A stretch of DNA of 64,000 nucleotides, taken from contig JAAYNM010000083.1 of the NCBI GenBank assembly GCA_012520815.1, positions 31,508-95,507 of the forward strand, written 5' to 3'. Position numbers and translations under genes: made by a program. The stretch's first letter is position 1; every line of letters starts with the position of its first letter. Under the pieces are notes generated by a model, which saw only the letters and a program-made list of their open reading frames with translations, was not told the DNA's origin and searched no databases. Below are positions 27,875 to 35,116 of this stretch, piece after piece. The DNA comes from Clostridiales bacterium. GTDB taxonomy: Bacteria > Bacillota > Clostridia > Lachnospirales > Lachnospiraceae.

Positions 27875-28486
27875 ATGAGTAATATTGGTATTTTAGGTGG
27901 TACTTTTGATCCAATTCATAATGGACATCTTATGTTAGCAAAGGAAACTCATTTGCAGTTTGATTTAGATGAAATACTTGTAATGGTTTCAAAAACACCA
28001 CCACATAAAAACAAAGATGATGTTACGAATGAAATGCATAGGGTAAATATGGTTAAACTTGCTATTGAACCATATTCATACTTGAAATATTCAGACTTTG
28101 AGTTAAAAAGAGAGGGCAATATTTACACTGCTGATACTCTAACTATGCTTAAAGAACAACATCCAAGCGATCATTATTTTTTTATTATAGGTGGTGACTC
28201 GCTGATAAATCTGGATAAGTGGTATCATCCTGAAGTGATTTTGGAAAAATGTACTTTAATTGCTGCTTTGAGAGAGGGTGTCTCTAACAATGAATTTAAT
28301 GAAAAGACACTGTCCCTAAATGAAAAATATCTATCATATGATCCGGACATTAGAACTCTATATACAAATCCAATTGATGTTTCATCAACGGATATACGAA
28401 CTAATATAAGAAAAAATATCGATTTGGCACAATTTTTACCTGATAAGGTCTATAAGTATATAATAGACAACAAACTATATAACTAA
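27875..28486 (+). CDS. nadD: Nicotinate-nucleotide adenylyltransferase
   Basis: NadD transfers AMP from ATP to nicotinic acid mononucleotide in NAD synthesis. The 203-residue protein begins with GILGGTFDPIHNGHLMLAKE, whose HNGH is the nucleotidyltransferase HxGH motif, and ends with SSTDIRTNI, the ISSTxIR motif of the family. AGAAAGGTTAAG precedes the ATG. It is followed by yqeK, as in Bacillus. Confidence 0.96.
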   Translation: MSNIGILGGTFDPIHNGHLMLAKETHLQFDLDEILVMVSKTPPHKNKDDVTNEMHRVNMVKLAIEPYSYLKYSDFELKREGNIYTADTLTMLKEQHPSDHYFFIIGGDSLINLDKWYHPEVILEKCTLIAALREGVSNNEFNEKTLSLNEKYLSYDPDIRTLYTNPIDVSSTDIRTNIRKNIDLAQFLPDKVYKYIIDNKLYN

Positions 28487-28508
28487 TGAATCGTTATTGA
28501 GGTTTATT

Positions 28509-29105
28509 ATGAATTTAAGTAAAGATTACTACAGAAAACTTAGAAGAGAATTACAGGAACAACTATCTAAATCCAGATATGAACATACACTAGGTGTAGA
28601 ATTTACCGCAGCATCGTTGGCTATGTGCTATGAATATGACATCGATAAGGCAAGGATTGCGGGTTTATTGCACGACTGTGCAAAATGCATTGATGATGAC
28701 AAAAAGCTTGATGAATGCATAACAAATGGAATTTATGTTACACCAGTTGAAATGAGAACTGGGTATTTATTACATTCTAAATTAGGTGCCTTCTATGCGA
28801 AAAAAATATATAACATTGATGACAAAGAAATTCTAGATGCTATTTTATATCATACCACAGGTAGACCGGGTATGACATTACTTGAAAAAATTATCTTTGT
28901 AGCAGATTATATTGAACCTAGTAGGGACAAAGCACCAAATTTAACCAATTTAAGAAAATTGGCCTTTATAAATATCAATTTATGCGTTGAACTGATATTG
29001 CATGATACAATTGAATATTTAAAAGATACTGGTGAAGAGATAGATGAAACATCACTATTAACATACGAATATTATAAAGAAAAGGAGAATAACAAACATG
29101 AATAA
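28509..29105 (+). CDS. yqeK: YqeK HD-domain Ap4A hydrolase
   Basis: YqeK proteins are symmetrical diadenosine tetraphosphatases of the HD family. The 198-residue protein has YEHTLGVEF (first histidine), ARIAGLLHDCAK (HD pair), and AILYHTTGRPGM, with ADYIEPSR near the C-terminus. The ATG at 28509 has TGAGG at good distance; the TTG at 28497 used by the track is within the ribosome binding region. Its last 8 bases overlap rsfS. Confidence 0.93.
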   Translation: MNLSKDYYRKLRRELQEQLSKSRYEHTLGVEFTAASLAMCYEYDIDKARIAGLLHDCAKCIDDDKKLDECITNGIYVTPVEMRTGYLLHSKLGAFYAKKIYNIDDKEILDAILYHTTGRPGMTLLEKIIFVADYIEPSRDKAPNLTNLRKLAFININLCVELILHDTIEYLKDTGEEIDETSLLTYEYYKEKENNKHE

Positions 29106-29430
29106 AATTGTAGAAACTGCATATAAGGCCCTAGATAATAAGAAGGGTATAAATATAAAGGTGATTGATATTAGCAAAGTTTCAGTAATTGCTGATTATT
29201 TTATAATTGCAAGTGGTTCTAATACAAAACATGTAAAGGCATTAGCTGATAATGTTGAAGATGAGCTAGGAAAGCTAGGATACCATGCGAAGCAAGTAGA
29301 AGGTTACAATACTGCAAATTGGATTCTTTTAGATTATAACGATGCTATTATTCACATTTTCAATGAAAGCGATAGATTATTCTATGATTTAGAGAGAATT
29401 TGGAGAGATGGTCAACTTATTGAAATGTAA
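29098..29430 (+). CDS. rsfS: Ribosomal silencing factor RsfS
   Basis: RsfS binds L14 and keeps ribosomal subunits apart when nutrients are low. The 110-residue protein shows DISKVSVIADYFIIASGSN, VKALADNVEDEL and NWILLDYNDAIIHIFNE, all typical. It overlaps yqeK by 8 bases, with AAAGGAGAATAAC before the ATG. It is the last gene of the obg-rsfS run. Confidence 0.96.
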   Translation: MNKIVETAYKALDNKKGINIKVIDISKVSVIADYFIIASGSNTKHVKALADNVEDELGKLGYHAKQVEGYNTANWILLDYNDAIIHIFNESDRLFYDLERIWRDGQLIEM

Positions 29431-29516
29431 TTTTCACATAGTTTTCATTTTGATACCATCTTTTATACAAATAAATAATATATTATATTAACCATAAGGA
29501 ACTAATCATTCTTTAT

Positions 29517-29552
29517 CATTTGAATTATATTCAAATGTTGTTTATTTTTCTC
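29517..29552 (+). terminator. Terminator candidate after rsfS
   Basis: CATTTGAAT-TAT-ATTCAAATG is a perfect 9-bp hairpin followed by TTGTTTATTTTTC. The stem is AT-rich, so strength is moderate. Confidence 0.5.
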
Positions 29553-29564
29553 ATACTCCCCATT

Positions 29565-29598
29565 AAAAAAAGCGTTGTAGTGGTTGCAACGCTTTTTT
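29565..29598. terminator. Bidirectional terminator between rsfS and lexA
   Basis: Seven A residues, GCGTTG, a 9-base loop, CAACGC and six T residues. It works in both directions and separates the convergent rsfS and lexA genes. Confidence 0.88.
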
Positions 29599-29620
29599 GC
29601 ATATTAAAAGAATAAAAACT

Positions 29621-30238
29621 CTATGCCATCTGTCTAAAGAGACCTATGACCTTTCCCATTATCTGTACATCCGCGACAATAATCGGATCCATAGAATCAT
29701 TTTCAGGTTGTAGTCTAAAATGTCCATTTTCTTTGTAGAATGTCTTAACTGTAGCTGAATCTTCAACTAATGCAACTACCATATCACCATTTCGTGCTGT
29801 ATTTTGCTGTTGAACTAAAATCCAATCCCCATCAAAAATCCCTGCATTTATCATACTCTCACCCTTAACAGTAAGCATAAAGGTTTGTGCATTAGGCATC
29901 ATCTCCACGGGTATAGGGAAATAACTTTCAATATTTTCAGTTGCAAGAATAGGCTCCCCTGCAGCAATACGACCAACCATTGGCACATTAACAACTTCAC
30001 GCCTCGTAAGGTTAAATGAATCATCAACAATTTCAATTGTTCTAGGCTTTGTTGGATCTCTACGTATATATTCATTCTTCTCTAATGTCTCTAAATGAGC
30101 ATGAACAGAAGAAGTACTCCTAAGTTTAACAGCCTCACATATTTCTCGAACCGAAGGTGGATATCCCTTCGATAAAATCTCCTGTTTAATATAGTTCAAA
30201 ATTTCTTGTTGTTTCTCTGTAATCTTACCTTTTGACAT
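29621..30238 (-). CDS. lexA: LexA, SOS repressor
   Basis: LexA represses DNA-damage genes and cleaves itself when RecA filaments form. The 205-residue protein has the winged-helix DNA-binding domain (EILNYIKQEILSKGYPPSVREICEA, then STSSVHAHLETLEKNEYI), the Ala-Gly cleavage site in GRIAAGEP, and the serine-lysine dyad in VKGESMINAGIF and SATVKTFY. AGGAGGACATTAT precedes the ATG. It is divergent from a yneA-like gene, as in Bacillus. Confidence 0.97.
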   Translation of the reverse strand: MSKGKITEKQQEILNYIKQEILSKGYPPSVREICEAVKLRSTSSVHAHLETLEKNEYIRRDPTKPRTIEIVDDSFNLTRREVVNVPMVGRIAAGEPILATENIESYFPIPVEMMPNAQTFMLTVKGESMINAGIFDGDWILVQQQNTARNGDMVVALVEDSATVKTFYKENGHFRLQPENDSMDPIIVADVQIMGKVIGLFRQMA

Positions 30239-30428
30239 ATAATGTCCTCCTATTTTAAATATCTTGCTTAACTCATTCTGGATACTCTTCTAAAGATATT
30301 CCTATAAATATATAATAAATGCCTTAATACACTTCAATTATCTAAAATCAAAAATATAAAGCCACTAAATAAGAAATCCTAACAATTAAAGTCATAAAAT
30401 AACAATGACCAATTTAAGAACTAAAAAG

Positions 30429-30457
30429 AGTATATCATAAAGAAATAAATCTTGCAA
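30429..30457 (-). promoter_or_regulatory. Promoter of lexA
   Basis: On the minus strand TTGCAA (30452-30457) and TATACT (30429-30434) are 17 bases apart. SOS box 1 (30455-30468) overlaps the -35 box, which fits autoregulation. The leader is about 185 bases; I see nothing else in it. Confidence 0.75.
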
Positions 30458-30468
30458 ACAGTTGTTCG
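30455..30468. promoter_or_regulatory. LexA box 1
   Basis: CAAACAGTTGTTCG matches the Gram-positive SOS box CGAACATATGTTCG in 11 of 14 positions and overlaps the -35 of lexA. Confidence 0.7.
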
Positions 30469-30487
30469 ATTTTTTTATAGAAAAGTA

Positions 30488-30516
30488 TTGACAAACATTT
30501 GTTCGAAAAGTATAAT
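30488..30516 (+). promoter_or_regulatory. Consensus promoter of the yneA-like gene
   Basis: TTGACA (30488-30493), 17 bases, TATAAT (30511-30516): a perfect sigma-A promoter. The LexA box at 30492-30505 lies on its spacer. Confidence 0.9.
30492..30505. promoter_or_regulatory. LexA box 2
   Basis: CAAACATTTGTTCG differs from CGAACATATGTTCG at two positions. It covers the end of the -35 and the spacer of the yneA-like promoter. Confidence 0.8.
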
Positions 30517-30526
30517 ATCCATAACA

Positions 30527-30540
30527 AGTACATATGTTCG
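30527..30540. promoter_or_regulatory. LexA box 3
   Basis: AGTACATATGTTCG differs from CGAACATATGTTCG only in its first three positions and lies just after the expected start of transcription of the yneA-like gene. Confidence 0.7.
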
Positions 30541-30559
30541 ATATACAGGAGGAAATATT

Positions 30560-30922
30560 ATGAATTCAGAAGTTGTTAGTACATTACATTTAAAAACAAA
30601 TGATACTTTTAGACATAAGTTTGCATATAGTAGCGGCATTGCTCATGCTAGATTTTTCTTAATTTTATTGCTAACATTTATAACATTAACTGTTACTATG
30701 ATCACTATTAATGTTCAAGGACAAACAGAGCCAGCTACAAAACTCTATACCACTATATCAGTAGAAGAGGGGGATACCTTATGGGATATTGCCAAAGGAC
30801 ATTACAGTAATGAATATCCAGATTTTAACGCATATATAGATGAAGTAAAGCAGATTAATGGAATGAAAGATGATAACATAAAAAAAGGAAGCTATCTAGT
30901 AATCCCATACTATGTAGATTAA
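30560..30922 (+). CDS. yneA: YneA-like SOS cell-division inhibitor with LysM domain
   Basis: YneA delays septum formation during the SOS response and acts at the outer face of the membrane. The 120-residue protein has an N-terminal cytoplasmic segment of about 35 residues, one membrane helix (ARFFLILLLTFITLTVT, about 35-55), and an external LysM domain (TISVEEGDTLWDIAKGHYSN to IKKGSYLVIPYYV). The ATG at 30560 has AGGAGG at 30547-30552; the track start at 30452 lies upstream of the promoter. Three LexA boxes and the divergent lexA gene give strong support. Sequence similarity to Bacillus YneA outside LysM is weak by eye. Confidence 0.85.
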   Translation: MNSEVVSTLHLKTNDTFRHKFAYSSGIAHARFFLILLLTFITLTVTMITINVQGQTEPATKLYTTISVEEGDTLWDIAKGHYSNEYPDFNAYIDEVKQINGMKDDNIKKGSYLVIPYYVD

Positions 30923-31062
30923 TGATAGCTTCCATATGTTCATATTATATTATTTATAGTTTTGTTCCTATTTTGTTTACATAATACTTTATAGTTTTTA
31001 TACACCTTAGTACATACAGTCTAAAAATATCATGTATATGTTACTTGAAGTATTGTTTTTAA

Positions 31063-31135
31063 CTATTCGATGAAATCGTCATCGTCATCAAAATCATCCC
31101 GATCATCATCACCATCGTAAGGATTTAAATAACCA
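31063..31135 (-). pseudogene. Out-of-frame acidic tail after the lipoprotein gene
   Basis: Directly after the lipoprotein stop, another frame on the minus strand reads DGYLNPYDGDDDRDDFDDD and ends in FIE-stop at 31063. TCTAATCTAA at 31136-31145 is a 5-bp tandem repeat; removing one copy joins the lipoprotein end (ATSLD) in frame with this tail. I read it as a C-terminal segment lost by duplication, or an assembly error. Confidence 0.5.
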
Positions 31136-31136
31136 T

Positions 31137-31982
31137 CTAATCTAAAGATGTAGCATTTAATGCTTCGTCCGGAATAGTAATCTTTTTACTTTCTGAAGAC
31201 ATAGTAAGTTTAAATCCGATAGTTGCTTCATTTATTTTTAATGACTGACCCATTAATGGTATCTCAAAGTCCTTAACACTCATTTCGAATGCAGTGAACG
31301 CAAAATCATTATCAACTGTAATAGAAAGCTTAAGGTTCAAGCCCTTAATCACTTCTTTATATTCAGCAATTTCATCTTCGTCAACACCTTCTGACTTCAT
31401 ATAATCAAAGATTTTATCAATATCCATAGTTCCAGTGAATGTATATCCATCATCATCTGATTTAACCTTAGTATCTTTTAAGAATTTTAATGCTTCATCA
31501 GCATCAAAATCTGTATTTCCATCTGCAGGCGTTTCCATTATAAGGTTACTAATCTGATTAATATAATCACTAACATCAACAGACTTTTTTGCCCATGGAC
31601 CATTATCCATTGATAAGTAAACAGTGCCTTCCGTGTCTTCAATTGTAAGATATCCATCTATACTTGATTGTTGAAGGAATTTTTCCATCAAAGAACCAGA
31701 AATGTTCATGTGCACTGATCCGCTGTCAATATCAAAATCACCTTTGATTTTTGCATCACCAGAGATTGAACTATCTTCATTGGCACCTTCAACATCTATC
31801 TTTGCCGACATTTCATATTCAGCTGATTTAACATCTTTTTGTGCAGAATTTTGGATTTCTTCAAAGAATTCCTTAGGAGTTAAATCCTTTGCAGAATCTT
31901 TCTTATCACTCTCAGAGCCACAGCCTACTAATAAAGCTGCTGAAATCAAACCTGTTGCTAATAAATACTTAAATTTTCTCAT
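31137..31982 (-). CDS. Secreted lipoprotein, DUF6612/LolA-like
   Basis: A 281-residue protein with a type II signal peptide (MRKFKYLLATGLISAALLVGC) with lipobox LVGC, so it is anchored to the outside of the membrane after Lgt and LspA processing. The mature part is an array of alternating polar and hydrophobic strands (SAEYEMSAKIDVEG, GSVHMNISGS, TEGTVYLSMDNGPWAKK), which resembles LolA/LppX-type beta-sheet lipoproteins of Clostridia; function unknown. The start at 31982 has GGAGGAAAA; the ORF track start is 8 residues too early. Downstream bases appear to encode a lost acidic tail. Confidence 0.75.
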   Translation of the reverse strand: MRKFKYLLATGLISAALLVGCGSESDKKDSAKDLTPKEFFEEIQNSAQKDVKSAEYEMSAKIDVEGANEDSSISGDAKIKGDFDIDSGSVHMNISGSLMEKFLQQSSIDGYLTIEDTEGTVYLSMDNGPWAKKSVDVSDYINQISNLIMETPADGNTDFDADEALKFLKDTKVKSDDDGYTFTGTMDIDKIFDYMKSEGVDEDEIAEYKEVIKGLNLKLSITVDNDFAFTAFEMSVKDFEIPLMGQSLKINEATIGFKLTMSSESKKITIPDEALNATSLD

Positions 31983-32028
31983 TTTTCCTCCATAATCTAA
32001 AAACATATTTGTAATATGAACGAATAGA

Positions 32029-32057
32029 ATAATATCACACTTTGTGAATATTTACAA
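32029..32057 (-). promoter_or_regulatory. Promoter of the lipoprotein gene
   Basis: On the minus strand TTGTAA (32052-32057) and TATTAT (32029-32034) lie 17 bases apart, about 47 bases before the lipoprotein ATG. Confidence 0.6.
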
Positions 32058-32119
32058 TATTTCTGTGAATTTTTGTACTAAATGCCCATAAAATTGTATT
32101 AAATATAATTATTACAATT

Positions 32120-33175
32120 TTAATCGTTTTGGCGCAATTTCACCTTATCACGGGCTTCTTTGCGCCTACGTTCATCAATAGCCGCGTAATGACGCCTGGT
32201 AGTATTAACATCCTTATGTCCTAATACATCAGCCACTAAATATATATCATTAGATTCCTCATATAAACGTGTTCCATAGGTACTTCTAAGTTTGTGGGGG
32301 GTGATATGTTTAACAGTAGAAGAGAGTCGTGAGTATTTTTGCACTAATATTTCCACACTCCTAACTGTGATTCTTCTATTTCGCATGGAAAGAAATAGGG
32401 CGTTTTCGTGTCCATCAATGGGATGCATATCTTTTCTCTGGTTCATATATTCCCTAAGTGCCATCTCAACTTCATTGCCTATATATAATATAGACTCCTT
32501 ACCGCCTTTTCGTCTAATAAGTATTTCACAACTTTCAAAATTCACATCATTTATATCAATTCCGACACATTCCGAAACTCGCATACCCGTTCCCAGAAGA
32601 AGGGTCAAAATAGCAACATCTCGTATTTTAGTCTTTTTATGGCTTTCTAGTTGCTTTTTTGTCATATTTGTGCCTGCCTCTGTAACATCCAAAAGGGAAG
32701 CTATCTCTTCAGGTTCGAGTCTTATTATAGCTTTTTCACGAATTCTTGGCATGTTAACCATGACTGAGGGATTGTTCTTTATCATTTCCTTTTTATAGAA
32801 GAAACTATAAAGAGATCTAACGGAAGACATCTTTTTCTTTATGCCATTTTCTTTATTTGAGTACTCTACACCATTCTTAGTATAATACTTTAGATATATC
32901 ATGAATTCTTCAATATCCATAGGCGTTTGTTCATCTAAAATATCTAGTGTAAAATTACGCATCCCAATTTTAGAGTATTTTGGATTGGTAGTTTCCAAAT
33001 ATTCAAAAAACAATCGTATATCATAAGCGTAACTTAATCTCGTACGTGGAAGTGTATTATTTTCTATTCCAATAAAATAGGTTCTGCAAAATTTAGGCAG
33101 CCCCTTTTCTATTTCAGAGATTTTTAAACGTATTTCCTTTTCAATGACATCATTGTACTTATCATTTGTTGCCAA
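32120..33175 (-). CDS. Xer-like tyrosine recombinase
   Basis: A site-specific recombinase of the phage-integrase family, about 351 residues. All catalytic residues are visible: arginine in GTGMRVSECVG, lysine in IRRKGGKES, HKLRSTYGT, and LGHKDVNTTRRHYA with the nucleophilic tyrosine. The N-terminal SAM-like core-binding domain precedes (LSYAYDIRLFFEYLE). The track starts at 33235, well inside the upstream gene; the TTG at 33175 with AGGAGCTGAGGAAA upstream gives a start that fits the fold. It overlaps ttcA by 14 bases. There are no phage genes or att repeats, so I favour a chromosomal Xer-type role over an integrase, but this is not proven. Confidence 0.85.
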   Translation of the reverse strand: MATNDKYNDVIEKEIRLKISEIEKGLPKFCRTYFIGIENNTLPRTRLSYAYDIRLFFEYLETTNPKYSKIGMRNFTLDILDEQTPMDIEEFMIYLKYYTKNGVEYSNKENGIKKKMSSVRSLYSFFYKKEMIKNNPSVMVNMPRIREKAIIRLEPEEIASLLDVTEAGTNMTKKQLESHKKTKIRDVAILTLLLGTGMRVSECVGIDINDVNFESCEILIRRKGGKESILYIGNEVEMALREYMNQRKDMHPIDGHENALFLSMRNRRITVRSVEILVQKYSRLSSTVKHITPHKLRSTYGTRLYEESNDIYLVADVLGHKDVNTTRRHYAAIDERRRKEARDKVKLRQND

Positions 33176-33935
33176 TTTCCTCAGCTCCTTTTTTAGCGCG
33201 ACGATGATTAGTCTCATTTCTCTTTGGCCATCCATTTATATTACCATCCGTAATGGCATGGAATAGACGTTCCTTTACACCATGATTTTCTGCATTTAGT
33301 TGCTTAACAAGTGTTTTAACATATTCTCGCTTTGTATGTCCGTCTACTGGGCAAGGATTTTTAGCAACTGGTAGATTATACTTGTGCATAAATCCTACAA
33401 CATCACCTTCATTAATATACATCATTGGCCTAATTACTGTAAGACCCGTTCTATCGAGAAATGTATATGGTGAGAAGGAGTGGAAGCGACCTTCGTATAT
33501 AAGTGACAGGAACATTGTTTCAATAATATCATCTTTATGATGAGCATAGGCAATTTTATTGCAATTTAACTCAATGGCCTTCTCATTCAAAGCACCTTTT
33601 CGCATTTTTGCGCATAGAGAGCATGGGTTGGTTTCCATACGATCATCGAATATTATCTTTCCAATTTCAGTTCCTATAATATGATATTCAACTTTTAGCT
33701 CTTGACACAATTTTTCTATTTCATCAAATTGTTGTATACCAAGTCCCAAATCCACAGTAAGGGCAACTAAATCAAATTCTTTAGGGTAGAAACGCTTTAA
33801 CCCAACTAGTGCATACAGTAGTGTTAGACTATCTTTTCCACCTGATATTCCTATAGCAATTTTATCACCATTTTCTATCATATTGTAATCATCAATAGCT
33901 CGTCTTGTAAAACTATATAATTGTTGTAATTTCAT
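33162..33935 (-). CDS. TtcA-like tRNA 2-thiocytidine synthetase family protein
   Basis: An ATP-pyrophosphatase of the TtcA/TilS group that activates a tRNA base for thiolation. The 257-residue protein has the P-loop GISGGKDSLTLLYAL, the CSLC pair and the PCPVDG cysteine, which in TtcA bind a 4Fe-4S cluster, and AYAHHKDDIIETMFLSL. The most likely product is 2-thiocytidine at position 32, but related enzymes act on other bases. It has its own good promoter and its end overlaps the recombinase gene. The C-terminus is lysine-rich. Confidence 0.85.
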   Translation of the reverse strand: MKLQQLYSFTRRAIDDYNMIENGDKIAIGISGGKDSLTLLYALVGLKRFYPKEFDLVALTVDLGLGIQQFDEIEKLCQELKVEYHIIGTEIGKIIFDDRMETNPCSLCAKMRKGALNEKAIELNCNKIAYAHHKDDIIETMFLSLIYEGRFHSFSPYTFLDRTGLTVIRPMMYINEGDVVGFMHKYNLPVAKNPCPVDGHTKREYVKTLVKQLNAENHGVKERLFHAITDGNINGWPKRNETNHRRAKKGAEEIGNK

Positions 33936-34043
33936 ATGTTTTTATACCTCGATTTATATTTGTCTCATTATAATAGTCAATCTGCATTAACTTCATTTTA
34001 ATATAGAAATGCAATGAAGAGGAAAGTTACCCAATCTTTATAC

Positions 34044-34072
34044 ATTATACAGTGATTTATTGTAGGGGTCAA
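34044..34072 (-). promoter_or_regulatory. Promoter of the ttcA-like gene
   Basis: On the minus strand TTGACC (34067-34072), 17 bases, TATAAT (34044-34049); leader of about 100 bases. The rest of the gap 33936-34276 is AT-rich and has only the divergent promoter for the gene at 34277. Confidence 0.82.
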
Positions 34073-34216
34073 TCAAATGAGATAGTTTATTGAGTTCATA
34101 TATAGTGATTTGTAAGATGCAAAAACATTTATAAATATGTAAAAAATAGGAAGAATAAGAGCAAATACAAGAGTATATAGTTAAAAAATTTAATCTCAAT
34201 GATAACATATCATTTC

Positions 34217-34245
34217 TTGACTATCTTGGTAAATGTTGCTATACT
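34217..34245 (+). promoter_or_regulatory. Promoter of the 4-helix membrane protein gene
   Basis: TTGACT (34217-34222), 17 bases, TATACT (34240-34245), followed by AAAGGAGGTACATAAG before the ATG at 34277. Confidence 0.82.
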
Positions 34246-34276
34246 TTTAATGATATTATAAAAGGAGGTACATAAG

Positions 34277-34714
34277 ATGTACAAGACAAAATTAGGTTTA
34301 TCTAATTGTATGGTAGCTGGCATTATTTTCTTATTAGCTTTAGTTACAAATTTCATGTCAGCATCAATTATTTTTGCATGGCCCCTAGTATTATTAGTGG
34401 CTTACGTATTACTTAAAGAGGAAGATTTATGGTTGAAAGCATCAGCAGTGAAAGCAGTTTTGGTTGTATTATTATTTATGATGATTCCAATTTGTTTTAG
34501 CTTTGTAAACAATATTATTCAATTCATCAACTTCTTCTTAGGTATAGCAGAAGCAACACCTATCCGTGATGGTTGGGGAGTTATAGCATTCTTTGAAATG
34601 TTATTTGATATAGCTGAGAAAATTTTCCTTGGTCTTCTTGCAATTATGGCATTCAAAGGCAAAACAATCAAGCTTCCAATCGTTGACGGATTAATTAGAA
34701 AACATCTTTCATAA
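34277..34714 (+). CDS. Uncharacterised small membrane protein, about four helices
   Basis: A 145-residue protein with four hydrophobic segments (about 10-28, 30-47, 58-83 and 108-128), a short basic N-terminus and KLPIVDGLIRKHLS at the end. The VDGLIRKH tail and helix pattern recall DUF4870-type small membrane proteins of Firmicutes, but I cannot assign a function. It has a near-consensus promoter, a perfect AAAGGAGG ribosome binding site and a strong terminator, so it is a single, probably well expressed gene. No partner is next to it. Confidence 0.7.
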   Translation: MYKTKLGLSNCMVAGIIFLLALVTNFMSASIIFAWPLVLLVAYVLLKEEDLWLKASAVKAVLVVLLFMMIPICFSFVNNIIQFINFFLGIAEATPIRDGWGVIAFFEMLFDIAEKIFLGLLAIMAFKGKTIKLPIVDGLIRKHLS

Positions 34715-34753
34715 TTAACTAGAAAAAGTTTTTATTAAAATTAAAGAAGTTTT

Positions 34754-34790
34754 TAAAGGTATAGCATTTAGTATATGCTATACCTTTATT
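34754..34790 (+). terminator. Intrinsic terminator after the 4-helix gene
   Basis: AAAGGTATAGCAT and ATGCTATACCTTT make a 13-bp stem with a 7-base loop TTAGTAT, followed by ATTTG. Confidence 0.8.
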
Positions 34791-34895
34791 TGTATGATTA
34801 AGTTTTAGGTTAATGCTTAGATTTGATTTTATAACGATTATAATATATAGAATTAAATATAAGATTAAAATTTTTAATATCTATAATTGCAATTT

Positions 34896-35053
34896 ATAGA
34901 TGCATCTATGAGAATATGGAAGTAGAAGTCTATAGAAAGGTGGGACTAAAATCAAAATATCATATGCTATGACAGATGTATCATTTCGCAAAACGCAGGT
35001 TTTGCGAAATGATAGTGGGCTAAATTTAATGTATCACTATGCATCTTCCATAT
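34896..35053. repeat. Structured noncoding element with several inverted repeats
   Basis: The gap 34791-35116 has no gene but much symmetry. ATAGATGCATCTAT (34896-34909) is a 14-base palindrome. ATATGGAAG (34914-34922) pairs with CTTCCATAT (35045-35053). In the middle, TATCATTTCGCAAAAC (34979-34994) pairs perfectly with the arm at 34999-35014 around a 4-base loop. ATGTATCA occurs twice in direct order (34976 and 35029). No poly-T follows on either side. It could be a small RNA, a repeat element or the remains of one. Confidence 0.4.
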
Positions 35054-35116
35054 CAATATAATAAGATTTGCGTTTAGTTTTTGCAATTAAAAATAACAGT
35101 TGAATTAATCTATAAA

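Noticed and set aside
32120-33175. Prophage or integrative element integrase
   Set aside because: No phage, conjugation or cargo genes and no att-like direct repeats or tRNA gene nearby.
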